Positions 21,294 to 32,032 are shown, counted from the first letter of the stretch. The stretch is DNA of 64,000 nt from Psychrobacter ciconiae (GCF_904846055.1 NZ_CAJGYV010000001.1:1860001-1924000), one strand, 5' to 3'. Numbers and translations: made by a program. Notes: generated by a model from the sequence alone, not told the origin.

Positions 21294-23609
21294 ATGAGTG
21301 AGTTTTCTAATTCTGACTTTGACGCCGACAAGGTGACCACCAAAGCTACCCAAAAAGTAACCTCTGCAACCGACAGCGCCCATTTACAGCTTGCGATTGA
21401 GGGTATGACCTGTCAGGCGTGTGCGTCGAGAATTGAAAAAGTGCTCAATAAAAAGCCAGAAATTTATACCGCAAGCGTCAACTTTGCGGGTGAAACTGCC
21501 AATATCGATTACAATCCGGAAGCGGTGACCACGCAGCAGATTCTGGAATGGGTCAGTAAAACCGGATTTGTCGCCAATCTGCAAGAAGAAGCGGCGCTAT
21601 TTGATACTGATGAGGACACGCCAACCATCCCTTGGCGCTTGCTTGCGCTTTGGGTATGTTTGCTGCCGTTTTTGGCAGGAATGCTTGGGATGATAGTTGG
21701 TCAGGGTATGGCGTGGATGCCGCCGATTTGGATTCAGTTTGTGCTTGCCACCATCGTTCAATTTGGCTTGGCACTGCCGTTTTACAAAAGCGCTTGGGCG
21801 TCGATTAAAGGCGGTCTTGCCAATATGGATGTTTTGGTGGTCCTCGGCACGGTGACGATTTGGGCGTATTCAACCTATATTTGGCTCACGCACGGCGATG
21901 GTAGCGTAGCAAGTCTGATGCAGGGGATGGGGCATGGTCATGACAGTGCAGGCGTTTATTTCGAAGCCGGAGTAATGGTCATTGCTTTTGTGCGAACGGG
22001 AAAATATCTTGAGGAGCGCACCAAAAAGCAAAGCTTAAATAGCATTGATTTATTGCTATCTTTGACGCCTGATGAGGTTGAACAGTTGCAGCCCAATGGT
22101 GACTTTCATGAAGTGGCGCTCAAAGACGTTCAGGTTGGCGATATTTTACGCGCCAAGCAAGGCAGCCGCGTGGCAACCGATGGTAAAGTCATCAAAGGCG
22201 AGGGCTACTGCGTTGAAAGCCACCTAACGGGCGAATCTGTACCGCTTAAAAAACGCGTCGGCGATGCGTTGCTGGCAGGGGCACTGGTTGAAAATGGCAG
22301 CTTGGTTTACCGTGTTCGTGCCAAGGGTCGCGACACTAAGCTTGGCGATATGGTGCAAGCGCTCAGTGACGCCCAAGGCTCAAAAGCCAATTTGGCGCGC
22401 TTGGCTGACCGTGTGACTGCGATTTTTGTTCCGGTCGTTGTTGGTATTGCCGTCATCACGTTTGGCATCACGTGGTGGTGGTCAGGAGTTTTAGAGACGG
22501 CATTGATGCACGCGGTTTCAGTGTTGGTGATTGCTTGCCCTTGCGCCCTTGGTTTGGCAACGCCTGCCGCAATCATGGCAGGAATGGGCGTTGCCGCGCG
22601 CCATGGCATTTGGTTTAAGGACGCGCAAAGCCTTGAAGCGGCGGGCAATATTGACACGGTCGTACTAGATAAAACCGGAACACTGACTATCGGTCGCCCA
22701 GCCATCGTTGATACAGTGATGGTGGACAATAGCATTGACCGAAATGAGGTCTTGCAGCTTGCCGCAAGCGTTGAGGCTCATGCAAGCCATCCCTTAGCGA
22801 CCGCTATTGTCAACGCGGCAAAAGCGCAACGATTGCCGCTGCTTTCGGTCAGTGATGTCAACGTGGTTAAAGGCGCGGGGATTGAAGCTGCCGTTGAAGA
22901 TTTAGGCATTGTTCGCGTTGGTACCGCAAAATTTGCCAATTTAACTTTGCCAAAGCTTATGCCCAAAGCGTGGCAAATCGCCAGTACGGTTGCGGTCAGC
23001 ATCAACGATGTTCCTTTAGGCGCGTTTGCATTGGCTGATGATTTGAAGGAAGACGCCTTTGATGCCATCGAAGCCTTAAAAAATGACGGTATTGACGTCG
23101 TGCTTATGAGTGGTGACAATCAGTCAGTGGTCGATTACGTTGCTGACGAGCTTGCAATCGATAACGCCTTTGGTCAATTAAGCCCGCGCGATAAAGCCGA
23201 AAAAATCAGCGAGCTGCAAAGCCAAGGTCACAAAGTCGCCATGGCAGGGGATGGGGTCAATGATGCCCCTGCTATGGCAACGGCGGATGCAAGCTTTGCC
23301 ATGGTTGAAGGCACGGACGTCGCTCAGCACAGCGCCTCAGCGCGATTGATGGGCGAGTCGTTACTACATATTAATGCCGCGCAAAAAATTGCTGACGCCA
23401 CTTTAAAAAATATCAAGCAAAACCTATTTTTTGCTTTTATTTATAATTGTTTAGGGATTCCATTAGCTGCGTTTGGGTTTTTAAACCCGATGATTGCTGC
23501 AGCGGCAATGGCGCTTAGCTCCATTTCGGTGCTATTAAATGCGCTACGATTAACGCGATTTCAAACACCAATTGAAGCTAAGAATGTTTCGGCAAAGCGC
23601 GCTGATTGA
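21294..23609 (+). CDS. copA: Copper-exporting P1B-type ATPase
   Basis: Pumps Cu(I) out of the cytoplasm. The 771 aa product has one N-terminal HMA domain (GMTCQACASR, Cys40 and Cys43), several membrane helices starting near residue 115, the P1B-1 metal motif CPC (Cys415-Pro-Cys417), the phosphorylation motif DKTGT at Asp459, the HP motif in EAHASHPLATAI, and GDGVNDAPAM in the hinge. A His-rich luminal loop (GMGHGHDS) lies between early helices. It has its own promoter. No CueR-type regulator is adjacent. Confidence 0.93.
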   Translation: MSEFSNSDFDADKVTTKATQKVTSATDSAHLQLAIEGMTCQACASRIEKVLNKKPEIYTASVNFAGETANIDYNPEAVTTQQILEWVSKTGFVANLQEEAALFDTDEDTPTIPWRLLALWVCLLPFLAGMLGMIVGQGMAWMPPIWIQFVLATIVQFGLALPFYKSAWASIKGGLANMDVLVVLGTVTIWAYSTYIWLTHGDGSVASLMQGMGHGHDSAGVYFEAGVMVIAFVRTGKYLEERTKKQSLNSIDLLLSLTPDEVEQLQPNGDFHEVALKDVQVGDILRAKQGSRVATDGKVIKGEGYCVESHLTGESVPLKKRVGDALLAGALVENGSLVYRVRAKGRDTKLGDMVQALSDAQGSKANLARLADRVTAIFVPVVVGIAVITFGITWWWSGVLETALMHAVSVLVIACPCALGLATPAAIMAGMGVAARHGIWFKDAQSLEAAGNIDTVVLDKTGTLTIGRPAIVDTVMVDNSIDRNEVLQLAASVEAHASHPLATAIVNAAKAQRLPLLSVSDVNVVKGAGIEAAVEDLGIVRVGTAKFANLTLPKLMPKAWQIASTVAVSINDVPLGAFALADDLKEDAFDAIEALKNDGIDVVLMSGDNQSVVDYVADELAIDNAFGQLSPRDKAEKISELQSQGHKVAMAGDGVNDAPAMATADASFAMVEGTDVAQHSASARLMGESLLHINAAQKIADATLKNIKQNLFFAFIYNCLGIPLAAFGFLNPMIAAAAMALSSISVLLNALRLTRFQTPIEAKNVSAKRAD

Positions 23610-23752
23610 CAAAATTTATGCTATGATGGCAGCCGTTAGGATGCGCCAAATTGCGATTTAAAAAGCACAGCGCAGCCCTTTTTTATGCGATGATTGTGAT
23701 AAATTTTGTGATTTTTTTCATACCACTTGGCATGACCAAAGGATAATTGTAA

Positions 23753-25072
<1,320 letters not shown>

Positions 25073-25173
25073 TTTTGCCTAAACAGTGATGCTGTAAGCT
25101 CAGCAAGATAATGGTCTTGCTGAGCGCTTCTGATTACTGTTCATCATTTATTTTTAGTTGACTGTTTGTCGTT

Positions 25174-25485
25174 ATGAAATATATTAGCCAGTTTTTATTA
25201 TTAGGTTTAGCCGTTATTGTTTTGCTTGGGCTACAATATCAATATTGGTTTGGCGAAAACGGTCACCTTGAGCGCAAACAATTGAGCGCTGAGATTGAAA
25301 AGCAGCAGCAAAGAAACGACAGTCAATCATTTGCCAATGAGCTGTTAAAAACAGATGTTTTTGATCTAAAAAATGGTCTTGAAGCGGTAGAGGAGCATGC
25401 AAGGCTTGATTTAGGATTGATAAAAGCAAATGAAACCTTTGTTCAATTGTCAACCGCTGCTACAGCCGAGCCTTACAAAAATTAA
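25174..25485 (+). CDS. ftsB: Cell division protein FtsB
   Basis: A bitopic divisome protein acting with FtsL and FtsQ. The 103 aa product (E. coli 103) has an N-terminal membrane helix (residues 5-22), a short periplasmic coiled coil (residues 28-62) and the conserved tail EEHARLDLGLIKANETFVQ. It lies between eno and ispD, the usual gammaproteobacterial position. Confidence 0.92.
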   Translation: MKYISQFLLLGLAVIVLLGLQYQYWFGENGHLERKQLSAEIEKQQQRNDSQSFANELLKTDVFDLKNGLEAVEEHARLDLGLIKANETFVQLSTAATAEPYKN

Positions 25486-25548
25486 TCCATCCTGCTACGT
25501 TCAACTTATAAGTGTTTCCAACAACTTTTTCGGCTTAAGGGCGTATTT

Positions 25549-26286
25549 ATGACCCAGTCGTGCTCATCTCAAGCCAGCTGTCTAGGCGTACCTGTCCGCG
25601 TTCACTCAATGATAGTTGCCGCAGGGGTCGGTAGTAGATTCAAATCTGAAATTCCCAAGCAGCTCACCCCAATCTTTGGCAAGACCGTTTTAGAGCACAG
25701 CCTCAGTGGTTTAGCAAAAAGCCATTTTATTGATCACTGCTTAATCGTCATCAATGCTTTAGATACAATCACGCCGCATCTTAATTTTGAAATACCCGTA
25801 ACTTTCGCGACAGGTGGGTCAGAGCGTTGGCAGTCGGTGCAATCAGGGCTACAAGCTTTAATCAAAGCAGGCGTAAAAGAGGATGAGTTGATTCTGATTC
25901 ACGATGCCGCGCGCCCAACTGTCCCTGTAGAAGATATCAACTGTGTAATTCAAGCCGCGTTCTGTGAGGAATTTGGCGCAATCTTAGCCGCTCCTGTTGC
26001 TGACACCCTTAAAAAAGCATCTAGCAACACCTCTGGTCACAGCTATATCGAGCAAACGCTTGATCGCAGCGTGATTTGGCAGGCACAAACACCACAAGTG
26101 TTTCGAGTAGGGGCACTTTTACAAGCTTTGAATCATATCGCGGTCAGTGGCATTGCCATTACCGATGAAGCCAGCGCTTTTGAAGCTTTAAACCTTCCTA
26201 TCAGACTGGTTGTTGGTAGCAGAAAAAATATAAAGCTGACCTATCCTGAAGATAAGATAATTATCGAGTCAATATTAGCCAGTTAA
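25549..26286 (+). CDS. ispD: 2-C-methyl-D-erythritol 4-phosphate cytidylyltransferase
   Basis: Makes CDP-methylerythritol in the MEP isoprenoid pathway. The 245 aa product (E. coli 236) shows the nucleotide-binding AAGVGSRF with the following Lys (PKQL), ILIHDAARP, and TDEASAFEALNLPIRLVVGSRKNIKLTYPED at the C-terminus. The first 20 residues (four or so polar, two Cys) precede the conserved strand and are not typical, so the start could be later. ispF is not adjacent. Confidence 0.94.
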   Translation: MTQSCSSQASCLGVPVRVHSMIVAAGVGSRFKSEIPKQLTPIFGKTVLEHSLSGLAKSHFIDHCLIVINALDTITPHLNFEIPVTFATGGSERWQSVQSGLQALIKAGVKEDELILIHDAARPTVPVEDINCVIQAAFCEEFGAILAAPVADTLKKASSNTSGHSYIEQTLDRSVIWQAQTPQVFRVGALLQALNHIAVSGIAITDEASAFEALNLPIRLVVGSRKNIKLTYPEDKIIIESILAS

Positions 26287-26594
26287 TTTAATTGACATAC
26301 AGTGTTGATAGAATATCTTTTAAATATTACCTTTACCGAATGTAGTCATAATAATGCTATTATCTTGTGGTTGTCCTCTAAATTAGATGTTTTTATAGTC
26401 ATTATTAAAGGAGAAGCAAAAAATTAGCCAGAACTTAAATGAGTTGTTGCTATGTTAATGAAACTGTCCTATTATGTAACTAATTTAATACAATTAATAT
26501 AATTGCTATAAAATCAATGTTTTAATACCTAGAAATTTTTAAATGGTAACTAAAATCACGGAAATCGTGATTTATTAGGAGAGGCAAATTGACA
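26287..26594. other. AT-rich spacer upstream of the BLUF gene
   Basis: About 308 nt with no credible gene. TTGACA at 26292-26297 is followed 16 nt later by tatctt, a weak promoter candidate. The last bases (AGGAGAGG, 26577-26584) form the RBS of the BLUF gene. Confidence 0.35.
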
Positions 26595-27215
26595 ATGCGT
26601 ACTGATGTGCCCCAATCTGTAGAGTCCGATCTCTACCAGCTGATTTATACCAGCCGGATTACTTCAACGGGACTTTCAGGAGCCAGTACCTTAAACGATA
26701 TCGCTGAAACCTCAGTTCATAACAACCAAAAAAATGACATTACTGGCATTCTTTGCTACGGTAATGGTTATTTTTTTCAGTATATAGAAGGCTCGGAGCA
26801 AGCGCTTACCAATCTAAAAAATCAACTGCTGATAGATGAGCGTCATAAAGATTTAAAGACTTTGGACTTCTCAGCAATCAACGAGCGTAAATTCAAAGAC
26901 TGGTCTTTACGATCGATAATCCTTGAGCGCTGGCTGCTAAAAGATCCCAAGGTAAAACATTTATTACCATTTAAGCCCTATTCTTGGACGGATTCAGAAA
27001 CTGAGCAATTTTTAATGGCTTTACAGCGTTATTATGAGCAAAAACAGGGTGAACCTAAGCTTGATACCCAGCCTATTAAATACAGTGCTTTAGGGCTGAC
27101 GTTAAGTAAAGTGGTCGGCGAACATCAAGCGTTTTTCTTGATTCAAACGGTTTTGGCTGCCTTGATTGTAGTAACACTGCTTTGGGTACTACTAGCTGAT
27201 AAGTTAGGGTTTTAA
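26595..27215 (+). CDS. BLUF blue-light sensor with a C-terminal membrane anchor
   Basis: A flavin-binding photoreceptor of 206 aa. The BLUF domain (residues 13-110) has the flavin-switch residues Tyr18 (IYTSR), Asn44 (NNQKNDITG) and Gln62 (YFFQYIEG), plus a late Trp in KFKDWSLR, so it should photocycle. A variable region follows, and residues about 178-203 form a single hydrophobic helix (FFLIQTVLAALIVVTLLWVLLA), an unusual end for a short BLUF protein. I chose ATG 26595; the in-frame TTG at 26589 also fits the RBS AGGAGAGG. It stands alone with its own terminator. The output partner is unknown. Confidence 0.88.
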   Translation: MRTDVPQSVESDLYQLIYTSRITSTGLSGASTLNDIAETSVHNNQKNDITGILCYGNGYFFQYIEGSEQALTNLKNQLLIDERHKDLKTLDFSAINERKFKDWSLRSIILERWLLKDPKVKHLLPFKPYSWTDSETEQFLMALQRYYEQKQGEPKLDTQPIKYSALGLTLSKVVGEHQAFFLIQTVLAALIVVTLLWVLLADKLGF

Positions 27216-27232
27216 GAAGGATTGTTACTATA

Positions 27233-27262
27233 AAAAAGCTGGCAATATTGCCGGCTTTTTTT
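27233..27262 (+). terminator. Terminator after the BLUF gene
   Basis: aaaaagctggca pairs with tgccggcttttt around an atat loop (one G-T pair), and T residues follow. Confidence 0.85.
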
Positions 27263-27287
27263 GTGCTAATTAAAAATAAGCAGGCAG

Positions 27288-27323
27288 AAAAAAGCCTTCA
27301 AAGACGAATAATCTTTGAAGGCT
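27288..27323 (-). terminator. Terminator after tRNA-Glu
   Basis: The 12-bp inverted repeat agccttcaaaga (27293-27304) / tctttgaaggct (27312-27323) has a T-run on the minus strand (plus-strand A-run 27288-27292). Confidence 0.8.
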
Positions 27324-27345
27324 CTACAAGCAAGGCTTGTTAATG

Positions 27346-27421
27346 TGGCGTCCCCACGGGGATTCGAACCCCGGTTACCGCCGTGAAAGGGCGGTGTCCT
27401 AGGCCTCTAGACGATGGGGAC
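27346..27421 (-). tRNA. tRNA-Glu (anticodon UUC)
   Basis: On the minus strand, the acceptor arm GTCCCCA/TGGGGAC, D-arm, anticodon stem CCGCC-loop-GGCGG with loop CTTTCAC (anticodon TTC) and T-arm with GGTTCGAATCC are all present. The CCA end is encoded (27346-27348). It is preceded by a near-consensus promoter and followed by a terminator. Confidence 0.97.
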
Positions 27422-27465
27422 TAGTCGCTTCAGCTGCTTTCACCATTATTGCTGAAGTGGTGCGT

Positions 27466-27494
27466 ATTATAAAAAGGTTGCTACCTCTTGTCAA
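27466..27494 (-). promoter_or_regulatory. Consensus promoter of tRNA-Glu
   Basis: On the minus strand, TTGACA (27489-27494) and TATAAT (27466-27471) are exact consensus hexamers with a 17-nt spacer, 44 nt before the tRNA. The -35 box lies within the last codons of the small membrane protein gene upstream. Confidence 0.92.
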
Positions 27495-27669
27495 TACTTT
27501 TTTGACGATTTCTTTTGGCAACGAGGTATTTTTTCTTAAGTGCCCGTTTAGGATGCAAATCTTTGCTTTTTAAGTGATGACGAATCCAAAGCGAGGTAAT
27601 GCAACTGATGGTTAAAGCCAATGCCATATAGCCAAAAATCGTTCCCCAAAGGATGTGATGCGGTTCCAT
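27481..27669 (-). CDS. Small membrane protein of unknown function
   Basis: A 62 aa protein, not recognised. One hydrophobic helix (about residues 7-28, ILWGTIFGYMALALTISCI) is followed by a strongly basic tail (HHLKSKDLHPKRALKKKYLVAKRNRQK), so the tail should face the cytoplasm. I start at the second ATG (27667-27669) because AGGA is spaced 8 nt before it; the first in-frame ATG (27684) overlaps that RBS. Its 3' end contains the -35 box of tRNA-Glu. Confidence 0.6.
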   Translation of the reverse strand: MEPHHILWGTIFGYMALALTISCITSLWIRHHLKSKDLHPKRALKKKYLVAKRNRQKSIDKR

Positions 27670-27862
27670 AAGCCAATTCCTCATAGTAAGCGCCGTATCG
27701 CGCGCAAGTGAGCAGTCTTCATTCCTTGAACAATCTATTTTAATTGTCTAATTATTAGTATAGTTTAAGAAATACAAATAGATGTTTAGAATTGTCACGT
27801 GATATGAGAAATCCGTTAATCATTCGTGCCTATATTTTGGTCACATGGTTTAATGCGGCAAG

Positions 27863-28630
27863 CTATCTATCTTCAAGTACCTTTTCATGGTTGTCATCAA
27901 TAGCGGCATTTAGCGCATTTGGCAGCATGGGATAATGATTTAGAATATGGCAAAACAGCTCGGCGGTTTTTTGGGTGTCATAAAGTGCAGAATGAGCATC
28001 CTTGCCATCAAAGTTAATGCCAGCGGCTTGGCAAGCTCGAGCAAGAACGGTTTGCCCAAACGCGAGCGCGGATAAAGTGACGGTGTCAAAAACTGAAAAC
28101 TGATGAAACGGATTGTGGTTTTTGCTGTTGGTTCGCGCGACAGCGGCATTTAAAAATGCCAAGTCAAAATGGGCATTGTGTCCTACAAGGACGCATTGCC
28201 GGCAGTTTTGTTCCTTTCTAACGTCTTTGAGCGCTTTGAAAATGCGTCTGAGCGCGGATTTTTCATCTTCGGCAATGGCTTTTCGCATCGGATTGTTCGG
28301 GTCAATTCCAGTAAAGGCAAGCGCGCTTGGCTCAAGATTAGCACCAATAAAGGGCTCGATGTGCGCATTTTGCGACTCGCCCAAATAAAACACACCCGCT
28401 TCATCCATCAAAATGGGAATACAAGCAATTTCAAGCAGTGCATCCGTTTTGGCATTAAAACCTGCGGTTTCGACATCGACAACAACAGGCAAAAACTGCC
28501 GAAACCTTGATTTTAAGGTCAAAGGCTCAGATGGGCTTTGAGCATCAGCGGCCTGATTTTGCGCGGTTTGGTCGATGGGTAACGTATCTTCTGTTAAATT
28601 TGCTGGGGCATCATTATGAGTCATGGACAT
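27863..28630 (-). CDS. rnt: Ribonuclease T
   Basis: A 3'-5' exonuclease trimming tRNA and other stable RNA 3' ends. About 255 aa from ATG 28630 (an in-frame GTG at 28639 is less likely). A 40-residue polar, Gln/Ala/Pro-rich N-terminal lead precedes RFRQFLPVVVDVETAGFNAKTDALLEIA, a diagnostic RNase T block carrying the first DEDDh Asp and Glu. GHNAHFDLAFLNAA and DAHSALYDTQKTAELF supply the other Asp, His and Asp. E. coli Rnt is 215 aa, so the N-terminal lead is extra. Confidence 0.92.
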   Translation of the reverse strand: MSMTHNDAPANLTEDTLPIDQTAQNQAADAQSPSEPLTLKSRFRQFLPVVVDVETAGFNAKTDALLEIACIPILMDEAGVFYLGESQNAHIEPFIGANLEPSALAFTGIDPNNPMRKAIAEDEKSALRRIFKALKDVRKEQNCRQCVLVGHNAHFDLAFLNAAVARTNSKNHNPFHQFSVFDTVTLSALAFGQTVLARACQAAGINFDGKDAHSALYDTQKTAELFCHILNHYPMLPNALNAAIDDNHEKVLEDR

Positions 28631-28740
28631 GAAAATCACTTTGTTAATGAGTGCTTAAAAATAGCTTAGGCGTAATTAAGGCGTTGGAAAGTTTTAGCAG
28701 CAGTCTTTGACAACTGCCGCCAAAATTTTATTTAAACTGT

Positions 28741-29808
28741 TTAAGCTTGAATCGACCAAGGCAAGGTTTCGCCAGCCATCAGCGGCGTTAGTGTTCCGCC
28801 ATCAAAATACGGGAAGCTTTTTGGCACAAGCATTGGCTTTTTGACGATGGTTACGGTATCGGTATTCACCGGCAAGCCGTAAAACTCAGCACCAAAGCGA
28901 CTGGTAAAGCCTTCAAGCTTGTCAATTTTGCCCACGCTATCAAAGGCGGTGGCATAAAGCGGTAGGGCAGTTGCTGAGCTATAACAGCCTGCGCAGCCGC
29001 AAGCCGCTTCCTTATTATGGGTTGGGTGCGGTGCAGAATCCGTTCCGGCAAAAAACTTCGGGCTGCCGCTGGTGGCTACGTTTAATAAGGCTTCTTGATG
29101 GGATTGGCGCTTTAAAATCGGTAAGCAGTACAAATGTGGCTTGATGCCCCCAAGCAGCATGTGATTACGGTTGAGCATTAAGTGCTGCGGGGTGATGGTC
29201 GCGCCAATATGGCTGTCTTGAGCTAATACAAAGTCGGCGGCATCTTTGGTGGTGATGTGCTCAAGGACAATGCGCAGCTCTGGAAAGTCGCGAATCATTT
29301 TTGTCAGCACTTCATCTAAAAACTGCTTTTCACGGTCAAAAATATCGACGTGATTATGAGTGACTTCACCATGAACCAAAAGCGGCATATTGTACTTTTG
29401 CATGGCAGCAAACACATCAGCGCGACCATTGATATCGGTAACGCCGTCAGCGGAGTTGGTCGTCGCCCCTGCCGGATACAGCTTGACCGCTTGAACGATT
29501 CCGGATTTGGCAGCCGTCTCAATATCATCTGCCGTGGTATGGTCGGTCATATACAGCGTCATTCGCGGGTCAAAGGCGGCTTTTCGGCGCTCATCAATGT
29601 CACTTTCCCCAAGGACGTTTAAAATGCGCTCACGGTAAGCTGCCGCATCGGCTGCATTTTTTACTGGCGGCACCAAATTTGGCATACAAATCACGCGGTT
29701 AAAGCTCTCGGCGGCGTGAGGAACGGTGGTGGCAAGGGCAGCGTTGTCGCGAAGATGAATGTGCCAGTCGTCTGGCTGGAGTAGGGTAAGCTCGGTGATG
29801 GTGCTCAT
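28741..29808 (-). CDS. pyrC: Dihydroorotase
   Basis: Forms dihydroorotate in pyrimidine synthesis; a zinc amidohydrolase. I start at ATG 29806-29808 ([21 protein letters not shown]), giving 355 aa (E. coli 348); upstream in-frame codons add an unrelated 27-residue lead. Metal ligands His16 and His18 (HIHLRD) and the Lys in [13 protein letters not shown] (carboxylated Lys in the family) are visible, as is [17 protein letters not shown] and the GTDSAPH aspartate. It is the class II, dimeric type. Confidence 0.95.
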   Translation of the reverse strand: MSTITELTLLQPDDWHIHLRDNAALATTVPHAAESFNRVICMPNLVPPVKNAADAAAYRERILNVLGESDIDERRKAAFDPRMTLYMTDHTTADDIETAAKSGIVQAVKLYPAGATTNSADGVTDINGRADVFAAMQKYNMPLLVHGEVTHNHVDIFDREKQFLDEVLTKMIRDFPELRIVLEHITTKDAADFVLAQDSHIGATITPQHLMLNRNHMLLGGIKPHLYCLPILKRQSHQEALLNVATSGSPKFFAGTDSAPHPTHNKEAACGCAGCYSSATALPLYATAFDSVGKIDKLEGFTSRFGAEFYGLPVNTDTVTIVKKPMLVPKSFPYFDGGTLTPLMAGETLPWSIQA

Positions 29809-30161
29809 AATTAGTGCTCGGTGATAAAAAATGGCAAAAATCGGCTGAAGATAGTATAAATCATAACGGCAAGCGTTGCCGGATATCATAGCAGATTTTC
29901 GCCCAGTCGGATATTAAAGCTTATCGTCAGAATGGATTGGACATGGCTTGATGAAAATCAATCAAAAACCAAGCGCTTTAAAGAAAAACTGGGCGATTTT
30001 CAGCAAAATTTAGCCAAATTAAAAGCTTGCTACCTTAATGACTTTTGCCTGCCCTAAATATAAGGTAAACTGGTATGATGACTTGATTTTTACAATTGGA
30101 TTTTTTCATCACTTATTTTTAGCTTTTTTTATTTGCCACTTATCTTTATCAGGAGCAATTC
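29809..30161. other. Intergenic region between divergent pyrC and argG
   Basis: These 353 nt hold both promoters. TATGAT at 30074-30079 is the best -10 candidate for argG but has no well-spaced -35. An open stretch of 41 codons (29932-30057) has no RBS and is not called a gene. The argG RBS is AGGAGC. Confidence 0.4.
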
Positions 30162-31400
30162 ATGGCGAAGCTTGACCCGAAGAACATTAATAAAATTGTT
30201 TTGGCGTATTCTGGCGGTTTGGACACCTCCATCATTGCCAAATGGCTTCAAGAAACCTATGATGCTGAAGTCATCACCTTTACTGCCGATATTGGTCAAG
30301 GCGAGGAAGTTGAGCCTGCGCGCGCAAAAGCTGAAGCCATGGGCATCAAAAACATCTACATTGAAGACTTGCGCGAAGAATTTGCCCGCGATTACGTTTT
30401 TCCCATGTTCCGCGCCAACGCCATTTACGAAGGCGAGTATTTACTTGGAACGTCCATTGCGCGCCCGCTCATTGCCAAGCGCTTGGTAGAAATTGCTAAA
30501 GAGCACAACGCTGATGCCATCAGTCACGGTGCCACCGGAAAAGGCAATGACCAAGTACGCTTTGAGCTTGGTGCCATTGCGCTCGCTCCTGACGTAAAAA
30601 CCATCGCTCCTTGGCGCGAGTGGGATTTATCAAGCCGTGAAAGCTTGATGCAATACGCCGAAGAGCACGGCATCGCTATTGACTATGCCAAAAATAGCAA
30701 AAAATCGCCGTATTCAATGGACGCCAACCTTTTGCACATCTCTTATGAGGGCGGGATTTTAGAAGACCCGTTTGCTGAAGCTGAAGACGACATGTGGCGC
30801 TGGTCAGTCAGCCCAGAAAATGCCCCTAATACGCCGGAATACATCGAGCTTGAATATAAAAAAGGCGATATCGTTGCCATCAATGGCGAGGCGATGAAGC
30901 CATTTGAAGTGATGATTAAATTGAATGAGCTTGGCGGCAAACATGGTGTTGGTCGCTTGGACATTGTTGAAAACCGCTACGTGGGCATGAAATCGCGCGG
31001 CTGCTATGAAACGCCTGCGGGCACGATTATGCTTAAAGCTCACCGCGGTATTGAGTCGTTGACATTAGACCGTGAAGCGGCGCATTTAAAAGATGAGCTG
31101 ATGCCGCGCTACGCCAAAATCATTTATAACGGTTACTGGTTTAGCCCCGAGCGCGAAATGCTGCAAGCCTTGATTGACAAATCACAGGAGTACGTGAACG
31201 GTACAGTTCGCGTGAAGCTTTACAAAGGTGCGGTAAGCGTCGTTGGTCGCAAATCGGACGACTCGTTGTTTGATGAAAAAATCGCCACCTTTGAAGATGA
31301 CGCCGGTGCTTACGACCAAAAAGACGCTGAAGGCTTTATCCGCTTAAATGGTCTGCGCCTTGCGATTGAAGCCAGCCGCGGTCGTGATTTGTCAAAATAA
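30162..31400 (+). CDS. argG: Argininosuccinate synthase
   Basis: Joins citrulline and aspartate with ATP, the penultimate step of arginine synthesis. The 412 aa product shows the N-type PP-loop [17 protein letters not shown], then [51 protein letters not shown] and the C-terminal [24 protein letters not shown] precedes ATG 30162 and a terminator follows. It stands alone, with no other arg gene beside it. Confidence 0.97.
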   Translation: MAKLDPKNINKIVLAYSGGLDTSIIAKWLQETYDAEVITFTADIGQGEEVEPARAKAEAMGIKNIYIEDLREEFARDYVFPMFRANAIYEGEYLLGTSIARPLIAKRLVEIAKEHNADAISHGATGKGNDQVRFELGAIALAPDVKTIAPWREWDLSSRESLMQYAEEHGIAIDYAKNSKKSPYSMDANLLHISYEGGILEDPFAEAEDDMWRWSVSPENAPNTPEYIELEYKKGDIVAINGEAMKPFEVMIKLNELGGKHGVGRLDIVENRYVGMKSRGCYETPAGTIMLKAHRGIESLTLDREAAHLKDELMPRYAKIIYNGYWFSPEREMLQALIDKSQEYVNGTVRVKLYKGAVSVVGRKSDDSLFDEKIATFEDDAGAYDQKDAEGFIRLNGLRLAIEASRGRDLSK

Positions 31401-31432
31401 CCTTTAAATGGTTTTGATAATTAGCGAAGTTT

Positions 31433-31466
31433 AAAAAAAACAGAGTTCTTTGAGCTCTGTTTTTTT
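31433..31466 (+). terminator. Terminator after argG
   Basis: The stem cagagttc (31441-31448) pairs with gagctctg (31452-31459), flanked by an A-run and a T-run. Confidence 0.85.
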
Positions 31467-31510
31467 ATGACAATTTGATCAACGTAAAAAATAAATCATA
31501 AAAGGTAAGT

Positions 31511-32032
31511 ATGTTGGAAAATCAATTAAATAGTGAGGCAAGTATTCATCTTGTCGTCAGTATCAGTCGCCAAATTTTAAGCGTTTATAAAGGCGATACT
31601 CATCTTAAAGACTATATCGTTTCTACCGCAAAAAACGGCATCGGCAGTCTTGAGGGCAGCCATTGCACGCCACTTGGTCGCCACGTAATCGCCGCCAAAA
31701 TCGGTCACAATATGCCGATGAATAGCGTTTTTGTGGGTCGCGTTCCTACAGGGGAGATTTATGATAGTGAGCTTGGGAAAGCTTTTCCTGAGCGTGACTG
31801 GATTTTAACCCGAATTTTGTGGCTGGCAGGCTGCGAGCCGACGATCAATCAAGGCAGTAACGAGTTTGGCTGCTGTGATACCTTTTCACGTTTTATTTAT
31901 ATCCACGGTACACCGGACGATGAATCTATGGCTGAGCCACTCTCGCACGGCTGCGTTCGAATGCGAAATGGCGATATTATTGACCTTTTTGAGGAAGTCG
32001 TTGAGGGAACGAAGGTTCTTATTGAAATTTGA
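31511..32032 (+). CDS. L,D-transpeptidase (YkuD) family protein without signal peptide
   Basis: A 173 aa protein of the YkuD fold. His132 (IYIHGTPDD) and the catalytic segment LSHGCVRM (His146, Cys148) are intact. The N-terminus (MLENQLNSEASIHLVVSIS) lacks a signal peptide or lipobox, and there is no LysM domain. The family cross-links or edits peptidoglycan in the periplasm, so a cytoplasmic-looking form is odd; an undetected export route or a different substrate are both possible. Confidence 0.8.
   Translation: MLENQLNSEASIHLVVSISRQILSVYKGDTHLKDYIVSTAKNGIGSLEGSHCTPLGRHVIAAKIGHNMPMNSVFVGRVPTGEIYDSELGKAFPERDWILTRILWLAGCEPTINQGSNEFGCCDTFSRFIYIHGTPDDESMAEPLSHGCVRMRNGDIIDLFEEVVEGTKVLIEI

Noticed and set aside
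22307..23119. Minus-strand frames of 142 and 113 codons within copA
   Set aside because: They are antisense to a gene with complete P-type ATPase motifs and have no recognisable features.
23606..23627. TTGACA and TATGAT as an eno promoter
   Set aside because: The hexamers are only 10 nt apart, too close for a sigma70 promoter.
29932..30057. A 41-codon open frame between pyrC and argG
   Set aside because: It has no ribosome-binding site and no recognisable feature; spacers of this length often hold such frames by chance.
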